Source: JBMFOH01 sp049969715 [NCBI: bacterium] (GTDB lineage: Bacteria > DUMJ01). Taken from it: 64,000 bases of DNA. The translations under genes were made by a program, and so were the position numbers. The stretch covers positions 1 through 64,000 of the forward strand of contig JBMFOH010000009.1 in assembly GCA_049969715.1 (NCBI GenBank). The letters run 5' to 3'. Shown in pieces: positions 18,997 to 27,169 of the stretch; position 1 is the stretch's first letter; every line of letters starts with the position of its first letter. Under the pieces are notes generated by a model that was not told the origin of the DNA, ran no database searches, and worked only from the letters and a program-made list of their open reading frames with translations.

Positions 18997-19544
18997 TCTA
19001 TCCTCCTTTTCTCTGTTATTACTATATCTACCTTTTCATCCCAATGGTCTTCAAACTCTTCCTCCACTACCTGGAAATCATAAGCAAGACCAATTTTTAA
19101 TACATAGGGAGGCAAGGATTTTAAGAACTTGTCAAAGTGTCCTCCTCCATGTCCTATCCTATGCAGGTTTGTATTAAATGCAATGCCTGGAACTATAATG
19201 ACTTCGAGCATAGAGATGTCAAAGAAAGAAGAATCTTCTGGCTCTAAAACTTTAAAGGCACCTATAGATAATTCTTCTAGGCTTTTTATCCTTACAGGGA
19301 CTATGCTATTGCAAACTACTTTAGGAACTACCAGTATCTTCCCGTCTTTTAATACCTCTTTTAATATCTTAAATGTAGAGACTTCTCTAGGAGTGCTTAC
19401 ATAGCTCATTATGGTCTTATATGGCCTTATAGTCTCAAGTATCACATCCTGTATTATCTCACTCCAACTATCTAAAATCTCTCTAGGATAGAACTCAAAG
19501 CTCCTCTTTACCATATCTCTCAGTCTACTCTTTGTTGTATTCAT
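18981..19544 (-). CDS. 5-Formyltetrahydrofolate cyclo-ligase
   Basis: This enzyme uses ATP to convert 5-formyl-THF to 5,10-methenyl-THF and so rescues the storage form of folate. The 187-residue protein has the family signature PGIAFNTNLHRIGHGGGHFD (usual PGvaFD..G.RlGyGgGyYD). Here histidines replace some tyrosines, and the aspartate of FD is FN. The N-terminal basic region SRLRDMVKRSF is typical. It overlaps folD by 4 nt upstream and lpdA by 16 nt downstream, placing it firmly in one-carbon metabolism. Confidence 0.9.
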   Translation of the reverse strand: MNTTKSRLRDMVKRSFEFYPREILDSWSEIIQDVILETIRPYKTIMSYVSTPREVSTFKILKEVLKDGKILVVPKVVCNSIVPVRIKSLEELSIGAFKVLEPEDSSFFDISMLEVIIVPGIAFNTNLHRIGHGGGHFDKFLKSLPPYVLKIGLAYDFQVVEEEFEDHWDEKVDIVITEKRRIECTLL

Positions 19545-20380
19545 AGATTGTTCCTCATTTTGTATGCCTTTAAGACGTTACTCATTAACATTGCTACTGT
19601 CATTAGTCCCACTCCGCCTGGAACAGGGGTTATGTAAGATGCTATCTCTTCTACCTCCTCAAAATCTACATCTCCCACGAGCTTATTTTCTACTTTATTT
19701 ATTCCTACATCTATTACTACTGCCCCAGGCTTTACCATATCTTTCTTTATAAGTCTTGGTACCCCTACAGCTACTACCAGTATATCTGCTTGAGATGTCT
19801 CTTCCTTGAGGTCTTTAGTTTTAGAGTGACATACAGTGACAGTTGCATCCATAGAGAGCAAGAGGTGAAAAAGGGGTTTTCCGACCAGATTACTCCTCCC
19901 TACAATCACTGCCTTCTTACCTCTTACCTCTATGTTCTCTCTCCTTATTAACTCTACTATCCCTAGAGGGGTACAAGGTACTATTGTCGGTTTTCCACTC
20001 AATAGATTCCCTAGATTCTCTGGATGGAGTCCATCCACATCCTTTATGGGAAGTACACTTCTTGTTATTTCGATCTCATCCATGTGTTCAGGTAGAGGGA
20101 GTTGCACTATGATTCCACTTATCCTGTTATCCTCGTTTAGCTGCAATATGCTCTTGAGGACCTCTTCTTTTGTGGCAGACTCAGGAAATCTTACTAATGT
20201 AAAGTCTATCCCTAATCTCTTGCATGCCTTTTCTTTATTTCTTACATATGTGGCTGATGCTGGGTCGTCTCCTACCAGTATTACTGCCAAACCTATCCTT
20301 CCCCTATGTGGAGCAATCTCAGCTTCTAACTCTCTATATATTTCTTCTGATATCCTCTTTCCCTCTATAATCCTTGCCAT
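19541..20380 (-). CDS. folD: Methylene-THF dehydrogenase / methenyl-THF cyclohydrolase
   Basis: This bifunctional enzyme interconverts 5,10-methylene-, methenyl- and 10-formyl-THF. The 279 residues carry the catalytic region SATYVRNKEKACKRLGID, the proline-rich QLPLPEHMD, KDVDGLHPENLG, the NADP loop VVGRSNLVGKPLFHLL and the C-terminal TPVPGGVGLMTVAMLM. GAGAGGT precedes the ATG. The 83 bp upstream carry a fragment of another gene (an aldo/keto reductase start), so the promoter or partner once between yhaM and folD has been lost. Confidence 0.97.
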   Translation of the reverse strand: MARIIEGKRISEEIYRELEAEIAPHRGRIGLAVILVGDDPASATYVRNKEKACKRLGIDFTLVRFPESATKEEVLKSILQLNEDNRISGIIVQLPLPEHMDEIEITRSVLPIKDVDGLHPENLGNLLSGKPTIVPCTPLGIVELIRRENIEVRGKKAVIVGRSNLVGKPLFHLLLSMDATVTVCHSKTKDLKEETSQADILVVAVGVPRLIKKDMVKPGAVVIDVGINKVENKLVGDVDFEEVEEIASYITPVPGGVGLMTVAMLMSNVLKAYKMRNNL

Positions 20381-20463
20381 TTATAATACCTCTCTATTGG
20401 GATTCCTCCGAAAGTTATAGGGAATACCTTTATACCTATGTTGCCTAGTGTTCTCTTTACCAA
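20365..20463 (-). pseudogene. Aldo/keto reductase N-terminal scar
   Basis: Starting with a TTG immediately after the yhaM stop, 32 codons read VKRTLGNIGIKVFPITFGGI followed by PIERYYKWQGL and a stop inside folD. The opening matches aldo/keto reductase N-termini (usual ..rRLGkTGl.VS.igFGGiPi), the first strand and turn of the TIM barrel. Nothing else of that family follows. The simplest reading is a deletion that removed the rest of the gene and joined its first 80 nt to folD. It now acts as the leader between yhaM and folD. Confidence 0.6.
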
Positions 20464-21456
20464 TTATTCCTCCTCTTCGAACCTTTCTATCTGAGATATC
20501 AATACCTCCTCTATAGTGAGATTCCTTACCTTATTTTTGTATAGTTGTCTACCAAGGAGATTGTCACCTTTTATCCATCGATCCTCGGGCTTATCCTTTA
20601 GAATGTTATAGAACCTATTTACCTGGGCACTTAGATAATCCGCCCTGTGAACAGTCTCTGCCTCTAAGGTCATTGGTAAAACGGGCGAACCAGTGGAGTA
20701 GTCTCCATGGTGACTAAGTATTATATGGATGATCTGCTGAAGGTCTCCTGGATTAAGATCTGGTACCCCTCTTGCCCTTTCCTTTACTCCCATCGCCCCT
20801 ATAAATATATGTCCAAGAAGTCTTCCCTTCGTAGAATAGTCTATCTGAGTATTGTATATGAGTTCGTCTATCTTACCTATATCATGCAAGATAGAGCCGG
20901 CAATCACTAAGTCTCTATTTATCTCTGGATAGAGCTCACTTGTTAAAAGGCATATCTTGCAGACCTCCCAAGTGTGCTCTATGAGGCCTCCTATATAGGC
21001 ATGATGTATGATCTTCCCAGCAGGTGCTATAAGAAATTTTCTTATAAGGTTTTCATCGTTTAAGAATGAATTTACCAGTCCTTTTATCCCTTCATTAGTT
21101 ATCTCTTCTGTGTATTTTTTTAGCTCTTTTAGGAGTAAAAGAGGGTCCCTCTCTCCTTGAGGGATAAAATCTTTAGGATCGAAATGATTGGTAGGTTCTA
21201 AACTCTCTAAAGATATCTCTAGATTATTGTTAAATTCTCTTACCCTTCCTGTTATCTCGTATACCAGTCCTATTGATATCTCTCTTCCGTCGTAATCCCA
21301 CATTTTTGCCAAGATACAACCAGTTTTATCTCCGATTGTAAGACTAATATAGGACTTTCCATTTTTGTCTAACAGAGTAGACTTCTTTGTTACCAAAAAT
21401 GGAACCTTTTCTAATATAGTTCCTTCCTTAAGGTCTGAGATATAATATCTTTTCAT
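20464..21456 (-). CDS. yhaM: YhaM-type 3'-5' exoribonuclease (OB + HD domain)
   Basis: This 330-residue protein has an N-terminal OB-fold domain (DKTGCILAKMWDYD, about residues 40-100) and a C-terminal HD hydrolase domain: IIHHAYIGGLIEHTWEV, then AGSILHDIGKIDEL and IHIILSHHGDYSTGSP. This architecture is the YhaM/Cbf1 family, single-strand exonucleases that act on RNA and DNA ends. The start at 21456 overlaps the upstream peptidase stop as ATGA; an in-frame codon at 21468 is unlikely. Its place in a folate operon is not functionally obvious. Confidence 0.88.
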   Translation of the reverse strand: MKRYYISDLKEGTILEKVPFLVTKKSTLLDKNGKSYISLTIGDKTGCILAKMWDYDGREISIGLVYEITGRVREFNNNLEISLESLEPTNHFDPKDFIPQGERDPLLLLKELKKYTEEITNEGIKGLVNSFLNDENLIRKFLIAPAGKIIHHAYIGGLIEHTWEVCKICLLTSELYPEINRDLVIAGSILHDIGKIDELIYNTQIDYSTKGRLLGHIFIGAMGVKERARGVPDLNPGDLQQIIHIILSHHGDYSTGSPVLPMTLEAETVHRADYLSAQVNRFYNILKDKPEDRWIKGDNLLGRQLYKNKVRNLTIEEVLISQIERFEEEE

Positions 21457-22244
21457 CTTGGATACCACGCCATTGCCTTGGTAGTATATCCTATACCCTG
21501 GTTACCTTTTCTATCTATTACTATAACACCACATTCAATACCCTTTGATCTTGCCTCTTCTATTACCATATCTACCGCTTCTTGTGCTGTGTATTCTCTT
21601 AAAAATATATCTATTTTTTTAGCTAATCCAAACCTCATAATATCCTCTCCCAGCCCAGTAGCAGATATTCCACCCCAAAAGGAGGCATAGGTTCCTGCCC
21701 CTATAATTGGGCTATCACCAATTCTACCTGGCAGCTTTCCCTTTATCCCACCAGTAGATGTGCCCGCTGATATCTTTCCTCTTTTATCTAAGGCTACTGC
21801 CCCTACTGTATCAGCAGAAACTCTTCCCGGATTGTTTTTTGGAATAAAAGGAGGTAGATTGAATCTCTCTCCAAATTTCTCAGCCCCTTCTCCTACCAGA
21901 ATTATATGTGGGGATTCTTCCATTACTAATCTGGCTAATTTTATCGGGTTTCTTACCGTTCTTACCCCCCCTACCGCTCCTGCCTTTCCATCTGAAATCA
22001 TAATGGCAGCATCCATCTCTATATAACCTTTCCTGTTTGGAAAGGACCCTTTTCCGGCATCAAATACCCCACTGTCTTCCATAGACATTATTACCCTTTC
22101 TACTACTGAAAGGGCATCCCATCCGTCTTCTAAAAGTTTATAACCATCCTCCCATATATTCTTGAGATTCTTCTGATATATCTCTAGGGTTTTATCTGAT
22201 ATATCTCCTGCACCACCATGTATTAACAGCTTAACCTGCTTCAT
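21453..22244 (-). CDS. iaaA: Isoaspartyl peptidase / L-asparaginase (Ntn hydrolase)
   Basis: This 263-residue precursor of the plant-type asparaginase family autocleaves before a catalytic threonine. The cleavage site is SADTVGAVALD (about residue 143), followed by the substrate loop STGGIKGKLPGRIGDSPIIG and GAGTYAS. LLIHGGAGDI opens the N-terminal subunit. Such enzymes degrade isoaspartyl dipeptides from damaged proteins and hydrolyse asparagine. It overlaps the ECF transporter gene by 14 nt and yhaM by 4 nt, so it is in the same operon. Which of the two activities dominates cannot be told. Confidence 0.9.
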   Translation of the reverse strand: MKQVKLLIHGGAGDISDKTLEIYQKNLKNIWEDGYKLLEDGWDALSVVERVIMSMEDSGVFDAGKGSFPNRKGYIEMDAAIMISDGKAGAVGGVRTVRNPIKLARLVMEESPHIILVGEGAEKFGERFNLPPFIPKNNPGRVSADTVGAVALDKRGKISAGTSTGGIKGKLPGRIGDSPIIGAGTYASFWGGISATGLGEDIMRFGLAKKIDIFLREYTAQEAVDMVIEEARSKGIECGVIVIDRKGNQGIGYTTKAMAWYPR

Positions 22245-22755
22245 TTAGATCAGACCTCCTTACTAAGAGAGTTATCTCTCTTACAAGAAAACTATATATA
22301 GGGATAAGAATTATCTGAGATATTACTGCAGGTATCAATATTACACCTAGAGGCATTCCAAATATAAGATGGAGAGAAAATGGCGTCAAGATGATAGATG
22401 TTATAATCTGAGATATCATTATGGGGAAGAAATAGTAGAAAAAAGAATCCCCTCTCTTCTTTAATGGAAGACTTAAAAGTCCGGGGAGAAGTCCTCTTAG
22501 AGTAGAGATGATAGTAAATATAGGTATAAAAGGACCCATAGGGTTTATAAAGTAGCCAACTACATCTGCTAATGCCCCACATATTGCCCCTTCAACCGGT
22601 CCTAGCAAGAAGGAGGCAATAATGATTGGTAATGGACCAAAACCTATCCTTATCCCCTCAATACCGAGTATAGGAATCCTTATAGATAAGACCCTTGTAA
22701 GTATAATACTCATTCCTGTCAAAAACGCTATATAGGTGATATCTCTAATCCTCAA
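22231..22755 (-). CDS. folT: ECF transporter S component, FolT-like (folate uptake)
   Basis: This integral membrane substrate-binding subunit of an energy-coupling-factor transporter has 174 residues and about six helices. The segments RIGFGPLPIIIASFLLGPVE, GALADVVGYFINPMGPF and RGLLPGLLSLP are characteristic of the FolT group. It begins at TTG 22755 with a strong AAGGAGG ribosome site. Folate specificity is supported by family motifs and by co-transcription with folD and 5-formyl-THF cyclo-ligase. The shared ATPase/EcfT module is not in the window and would be encoded elsewhere. It is the first gene of the operon. Confidence 0.85.
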   Translation of the reverse strand: MRIRDITYIAFLTGMSIILTRVLSIRIPILGIEGIRIGFGPLPIIIASFLLGPVEGAICGALADVVGYFINPMGPFIPIFTIISTLRGLLPGLLSLPLKKRGDSFFYYFFPIMISQIITSIILTPFSLHLIFGMPLGVILIPAVISQIILIPIYSFLVREITLLVRRSDLNEAG

Positions 22756-22791
22756 ACTTTATAACCTCCTTGTATTGATATTTTTACCTTA

Positions 22792-22821
22792 AATGATTAT
22801 ATCATTAACTTCTGATATAAT
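22792..22821. promoter_or_regulatory. Divergent overlapping promoters for the folT operon and the Gfo/Idh gene
   Basis: Two extended -10 elements face away from each other: TGA-TATAAT on the minus strand (hexamer 22796-22801) and TGA-TATAAT on the plus strand (hexamer 22816-22821). The minus-strand element lies in a perfect 15-bp palindrome, AATGAT-TAT-ATCATT (22792-22806). With about 14 bp between the hexamers, polymerase at one should hinder the other. Confidence 0.55.
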
Positions 22822-22852
22822 ATACTTATCTTAGAAGAAAGAGGTGAGTTTA

Positions 22853-23866
22853 ATGGCCAAGGTCTATAATGTTGGGATAGTTGGCCTCTCTCATGACCAT
22901 ATCTGGGGGCTTTTAAAGGATTGGCTTAGTCTAGCCAATATAAAGGTAGTAGGAGTGGCAGAATCATATGAGCCTTTAAGGGAAAGAGCAAAGAAAGAAT
23001 TTGGAATTGATAGATTCTATGACACCTATAGGGAACTTATAGATAGAGAGAGATTAGATATCGTTCAGGTTACCTGCCAGAACAATAAGCATCTTGAGAT
23101 TACTGAATATGCAGCATCAAAGGGAATAAATGTTATAGTAGAAAAGCCGATGGCATCTAATTATGATAGTGCAGTGAAGATGTTAGCCTTAGCTAGATCA
23201 AATAATATAAAACTTATGATAAACTGGCCTACGAACTGGAATCCAGGTATCCGCTACGCATTAGATATGGCTAAAGAGGGATATATAGGAAAGGTATTTC
23301 AGTTTAAATATAGAGCAGGACATAAAGGTCCAAAAGAGATAGGATGTTCTATCTACTTTTATAGCTGGCTTTATGACCCAGAGAAGAATGGGGCTGGTGC
23401 ATTTATGGATTTCTGTGGATACGGTGCTCATATGGCAGGATATCTCTTAGGAAAGCCTCAGAGTATTGTGGGTGTGGGTAAGAATCTGGTTAGGGATTAC
23501 ATATCTGCCGAAGACAATGCCATTCTTATTATGGAGTATGAAAAGGCAATAGCAATAGCTGAAGCTACATGGAGTCAGATAGGACCAGTCCCATCAGAGA
23601 ATCCTGTAATATATGGAAGTGAAGGGACTATTGCTGTAGTGAAAGAAGGAGTAATACTATATTCTGACAAGAAGGAGCCCCAGTTAATAAAGCCTAGAGA
23701 GCTCCCACATGGTGAGAAGAATGCCCCTACCTATTTCTTACACTGTATAGAGAATAATATATCTCCAGAAGGGCTTTCTTCACCAGATTTAGCCCTTGAG
23801 ACCCAGAAGATATTAGATAGAGGGCTTAAGAGTATAAGAGAGAAAAAGGCAGTCCCTTTTGATTAG
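22853..23866 (+). CDS. Gfo/Idh/MocA-family dehydrogenase (third copy)
   Basis: This 337-residue NAD(P)-dependent dehydrogenase has an N-terminal VGIVGLSHDHIWGLL Rossmann segment with the His-rich variant loop also seen in the copy at 15084. The catalytic-lysine motif is VEKPMAS and the C-terminal domain contains GAGAFMDFCGYGAHMAGYL. The ATG at 22853 follows AAAGAGGTG; the GTG at 22844 lies within that site. It is monocistronic, divergent from the folate operon and convergent with an alpha/beta hydrolase. Substrate unknown; likely a sugar or polyol derivative. Confidence 0.87.
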   Translation: MAKVYNVGIVGLSHDHIWGLLKDWLSLANIKVVGVAESYEPLRERAKKEFGIDRFYDTYRELIDRERLDIVQVTCQNNKHLEITEYAASKGINVIVEKPMASNYDSAVKMLALARSNNIKLMINWPTNWNPGIRYALDMAKEGYIGKVFQFKYRAGHKGPKEIGCSIYFYSWLYDPEKNGAGAFMDFCGYGAHMAGYLLGKPQSIVGVGKNLVRDYISAEDNAILIMEYEKAIAIAEATWSQIGPVPSENPVIYGSEGTIAVVKEGVILYSDKKEPQLIKPRELPHGEKNAPTYFLHCIENNISPEGLSSPDLALETQKILDRGLKSIREKKAVPFD

Positions 23867-23867
23867 C

Positions 23868-24890
23868 TTATCTAAGATGCTCTTTTAGCCATGCATAAGC
23901 CTTTCTCCCACTTATCTGATGTCTGCCCTCAAAGATATCTGAGTCTAGTTTATCTTTGGCGTTGAGGAGCTCATAGGCTTTCCTCACCTTTGATATAGCA
24001 AATTCTGTAGCCTCAACAGGGAATATGTCGTCCTTGGTTCCACTTTCGATGAGTAGTGCCCTAGGGGCTATAAGTGATGCTATGTCATACATTTCTCCAT
24101 ATTTGAGTATCCCAGGCACATAGTTGCACTCACAGTGTTTTATAGAAAGTATACTCGTCTTAAACGTATTTAGATAACCGCTTACAACTGCTGCCTTTAT
24201 CCTTTCATCTATAGCGCTAGAGAATAGAGTCGTCATCCCTCCACCTGATATTCCCATCGTCCCTATAGAATCACTTTTTACTTCTGTTCTTGTCTCTAAA
24301 TAGTCTATAGCCCTAATGATATCCCATACACGCATCCCTAATACTGTCTTTCCCAATAAGAGTGCCCAGAATGAGACCTTCCTGCAGGAGGATTGATATT
24401 TACCTGCAGCTATATCTTCTGGCTCTCTTCTCTCTCCAAAACAAGCCTGTTCTATAGCAAATGTTATAAATCCATTTTTGGCTAGTGTTACTCCGAAATC
24501 CTTATGATACCCATCAGGGATAGACCTCTCTGTTCCATCCTCCCATATACCTACAATATCATCCTTTCCATAGCCATGTCCATGGAGGGCAACCACTGCT
24601 GGGGCGGGGAAATGTATATTTTTAGGTATTAGAAGATATCCAACAACACTTACATAGGGAGCGCTCTCAAAGATTACCTTTTCTCTTGTATATTCACTAA
24701 AATCCTTTCTCTCTGTGATCTCTGGAAAAAGGTCTGTCCTCTCTGGAAATCCACCGAGAAGTTCTATAAGCTTCTCTTTGAAGGTTTCCCGCCACTCCTT
24801 CCACTCATCTAGGTTCTTTGCTTTAAACTCAAAGACCCTTGGGATGCCGTACAATTCCTCAAATGGTTTTAATGGTCTAAACTCTCTCAT
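23868..24890 (-). CDS. Alpha/beta hydrolase, Abhydrolase_7-type (acetyl-esterase/dienelactone-hydrolase-like)
   Basis: This 340-residue cytoplasmic hydrolase has all parts of a catalytic triad: nucleophile elbow GISGGGMTT (about residue 215), acid in GTKDDIFPVE and histidine in EGRHQISGRK. VVALHGHGYGKDD forms the oxyanion region and CFGERREPEDI is typical of the large esterase family related to cephalosporin-C/acetylxylan esterases. No signal peptide is present. It ends 1 nt from the convergent dehydrogenase gene, with which it may share a sugar-ester substrate. Specificity cannot be assigned. Confidence 0.82.
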   Translation of the reverse strand: MREFRPLKPFEELYGIPRVFEFKAKNLDEWKEWRETFKEKLIELLGGFPERTDLFPEITERKDFSEYTREKVIFESAPYVSVVGYLLIPKNIHFPAPAVVALHGHGYGKDDIVGIWEDGTERSIPDGYHKDFGVTLAKNGFITFAIEQACFGERREPEDIAAGKYQSSCRKVSFWALLLGKTVLGMRVWDIIRAIDYLETRTEVKSDSIGTMGISGGGMTTLFSSAIDERIKAAVVSGYLNTFKTSILSIKHCECNYVPGILKYGEMYDIASLIAPRALLIESGTKDDIFPVEATEFAISKVRKAYELLNAKDKLDSDIFEGRHQISGRKAYAWLKEHLR

Positions 24891-24952
24891 TCTATCCTCC
24901 TTCTTATAGATTAATATTACTATTAATTATATAGTATAATGTAACTGTTGAA

Positions 24953-24981
24953 TTGACTCCTCTTGAATAGGGGAGTAAAAT
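24953..24981 (+). promoter_or_regulatory. Promoter for the glycan/miaA gene run
   Basis: TTGACT (24953-24958), 17 bp, TAAAAT (24976-24981) is a close sigma-A match. It ends 9 bp before the ATG at 24991, so the leader would be almost absent. A second TATAAT at 24935-24940 without a good -35 could give a longer leader. Confidence 0.6.
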
Positions 24982-24990
24982 AATATAGGT

Positions 24991-26115
24991 ATGGAGAGGG
25001 GAGATACTTTAAGAGAGAATATCTTGAGACTTTTTGCCTTCTTCTTTGGAATAGGAGGTGGTCTATTAAGTTTTATTCTCTATTTCTTCTTTAGTATATT
25101 TTCTACAAGGGATTGGCATTTCAAGATTGATATTATCCCTACATTTCTTATATTAACATTTTTTGTCTCTGCTATATTCTCCCCCTTTAGAGGTTTTTCT
25201 TTAAGAAATTTTCTGGTAGTTTTATCTCTGTATATTACCTATCTATTCCTAAGGAGAGAAAGATTTTCTCAAAGAACGATTTCTACTGTTATGGACTATT
25301 TGATATTGGGAGGATTACTTACTGCCTTTGGAGGGTTTGTAGGATATCTATACAATGGAAATTATGCTAACATTCCATTTGTAGGCAAGAATGGATTGGG
25401 GACTTTACTGGCTACCATTATCCCTATTAGTCAGATAGAACTTATTAGAAAGAGGGAGTTATTTTATTATCTGAGCTTTATTATCTTGGTTTCTGGGTTA
25501 TTACTTTCTATGAGTGAAGGGGCATGGATAGGTTTATGTGTTGCTGAGTGTATATTTCTTTTCTCTGGCAACAAGAGGATAAAACATAGTGTCTTGGCCG
25601 TTATCCTCGTTGTAGCTGTATCCTTGAGCATTTTTTCCTTTCATTCAATTCTTACCCAAAATAGCCTCCTTCCTTTTTTGTCTTCCAGGATTAGTCTGGA
25701 TTCATCTTCTAAGATAGAGAGGATCTATATATGGGAGGCAAGCTGGAGGATCTTTAAAGACCACCCTATATTTGGGGTAGGAATAGGGTCATTCTCTCTC
25801 ATATATCCTAGATATAGGTTGCCACAAGCACATGAACTAAATATAGCTTTCGCTCATGACCTCCCACTAAACCTACTAGTAGAAACAGGCACATTGGGTT
25901 TCTTTGCCTTTTTCCTCTTTTTATTTGACATATATAAGAGAGGAATAGCCCTTTTGAAAAGGGCTGGTAACAGGGAGATTATCCTTGCTATCATTGCTAG
26001 CTTTACTGCCTATATGGTTCATCAATTGTTTGATGGGACTATGTGGTCATTGCACATAGGAATAGGATTCTGGTTTATGGGGGCTTTGATCTTGAACCTA
26101 TATGAAAAGATATAA
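24991..26115 (+). CDS. O-antigen ligase / polymerase-like membrane protein (Wzy_C)
   Basis: This 374-residue polytopic protein has roughly ten hydrophobic segments. The diagnostic loop is intact: WEASWRIFKDHPIFGVGIGS followed by a Tyr-Arg pair and HELNIAFAHDLPLNLLVETG, as in O-antigen ligases and polymerases that join lipid-linked glycans at the outer face of the inner membrane. It is co-transcribed with a GT4 glycosyltransferase (14-nt overlap). No flippase is visible. The product could be a lipid-linked or secreted polysaccharide or a protein glycan. Confidence 0.82.
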   Translation: MERGDTLRENILRLFAFFFGIGGGLLSFILYFFFSIFSTRDWHFKIDIIPTFLILTFFVSAIFSPFRGFSLRNFLVVLSLYITYLFLRRERFSQRTISTVMDYLILGGLLTAFGGFVGYLYNGNYANIPFVGKNGLGTLLATIIPISQIELIRKRELFYYLSFIILVSGLLLSMSEGAWIGLCVAECIFLFSGNKRIKHSVLAVILVVAVSLSIFSFHSILTQNSLLPFLSSRISLDSSSKIERIYIWEASWRIFKDHPIFGVGIGSFSLIYPRYRLPQAHELNIAFAHDLPLNLLVETGTLGFFAFFLFLFDIYKRGIALLKRAGNREIILAIIASFTAYMVHQLFDGTMWSLHIGIGFWFMGALILNLYEKI

Positions 26116-27169
26116 GATTCTATATCTGATGCCTTATTTAAATCTGGGGGGGACAGAGGCACATGTTTTAGAACTAGCTAAGGGCGTGATGCCTCAGTAC
26201 GAGGTATTTCTAGTAGGACCAAGGGGTAAAGCAGTACCTCTTTTTAAAGAGCTTGAGATTCAATATATAGAGATTCCAGAGCTTACCCCGTTTACTGTAA
26301 GAAGTTATTGGAAGAATCTAGATAAGGTTTTAAAAGAGGTGTCTCCTGATATTATCCATACCCATGGAAGATATGAACCTGTTTTTGCCTCGAAATACAT
26401 ATCCCCATCAACACCCGTGATATTTACCTGTCATGGCTATGGGACAAATTATCCTTGGATAGACTATAGCTTCTCTGCCTACATAGGTAATAGATGGGCA
26501 GATAGAGTGATTGCAGTATCAAATTATGATAGGGACTTCCTTGTGAGAAGGGGGCTAGACCAGAATAAGATTTCGGTTATCTATAATGGTATCTCAGAGG
26601 TAAACGAAAAAAAACCTTTACCTATTTCACTAAAGGGATTAGTAATAGGCACAGCAGCAAGGCTGACAAAGATAAAAGGAATAAACTATCTTATAGGGGC
26701 GTTTAATTTTCTAGTAAAGAAGTATAAGGATTTAAATCTAGCAATATTAGGAGAGGGTGAGGAAAAGAGAAGTTTAGAATGTTTAACAGAAAAATTGGGA
26801 ATAAAAGATAGTGTTCATTTTTTAGGTGGCATACCAAATGCCAAGAGTTATTTTCCAAATTTTGATATATTTGTCCTACCATCTCTAATGGATTTTTTGC
26901 CAATCTCAATAATAGAAGCGCTTTCCACAGGCAGGGCAGTAGTAGCCACAAAGGTAGGTGGAATACCTGAGATAATAGAGGATGGTAAGAGCGGGATATT
27001 AGTACCTGCTAGAGATAGTAGGGTCTTAGCAGAGGCTATAGAGGCACTTATAGTAGATAGTGGTTTAAGGGAGAGGATAGGCGAGAATGGATATAAGAGG
27101 TTTAAAGAGGGATTCTCAATAAGTAGGATGGTAGAAAGAACTAACGAGATATACAAGAGTCTCCTATGA
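26102..27169 (+). CDS. Glycosyltransferase family 4
   Basis: This 355-residue GT-B enzyme has an N-terminal acceptor domain beginning LMPYLNLGGTEAHVLEL with DIIHTHGRYEP. The C-terminal donor domain contains VIGTAARLTKIKGINYLI and the family motif EALSTGRAVVATKVGGIPEI (catalytic/nucleotide-sugar-binding Glu). Enzymes of this type retain anomeric configuration and build surface glycans. It overlaps the ligase-like gene by 14 nt and miaA by 4 nt. Sugar donor unknown. Confidence 0.9.
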   Translation: MKRYKILYLMPYLNLGGTEAHVLELAKGVMPQYEVFLVGPRGKAVPLFKELEIQYIEIPELTPFTVRSYWKNLDKVLKEVSPDIIHTHGRYEPVFASKYISPSTPVIFTCHGYGTNYPWIDYSFSAYIGNRWADRVIAVSNYDRDFLVRRGLDQNKISVIYNGISEVNEKKPLPISLKGLVIGTAARLTKIKGINYLIGAFNFLVKKYKDLNLAILGEGEEKRSLECLTEKLGIKDSVHFLGGIPNAKSYFPNFDIFVLPSLMDFLPISIIEALSTGRAVVATKVGGIPEIIEDGKSGILVPARDSRVLAEAIEALIVDSGLRERIGENGYKRFKEGFSISRMVERTNEIYKSLL

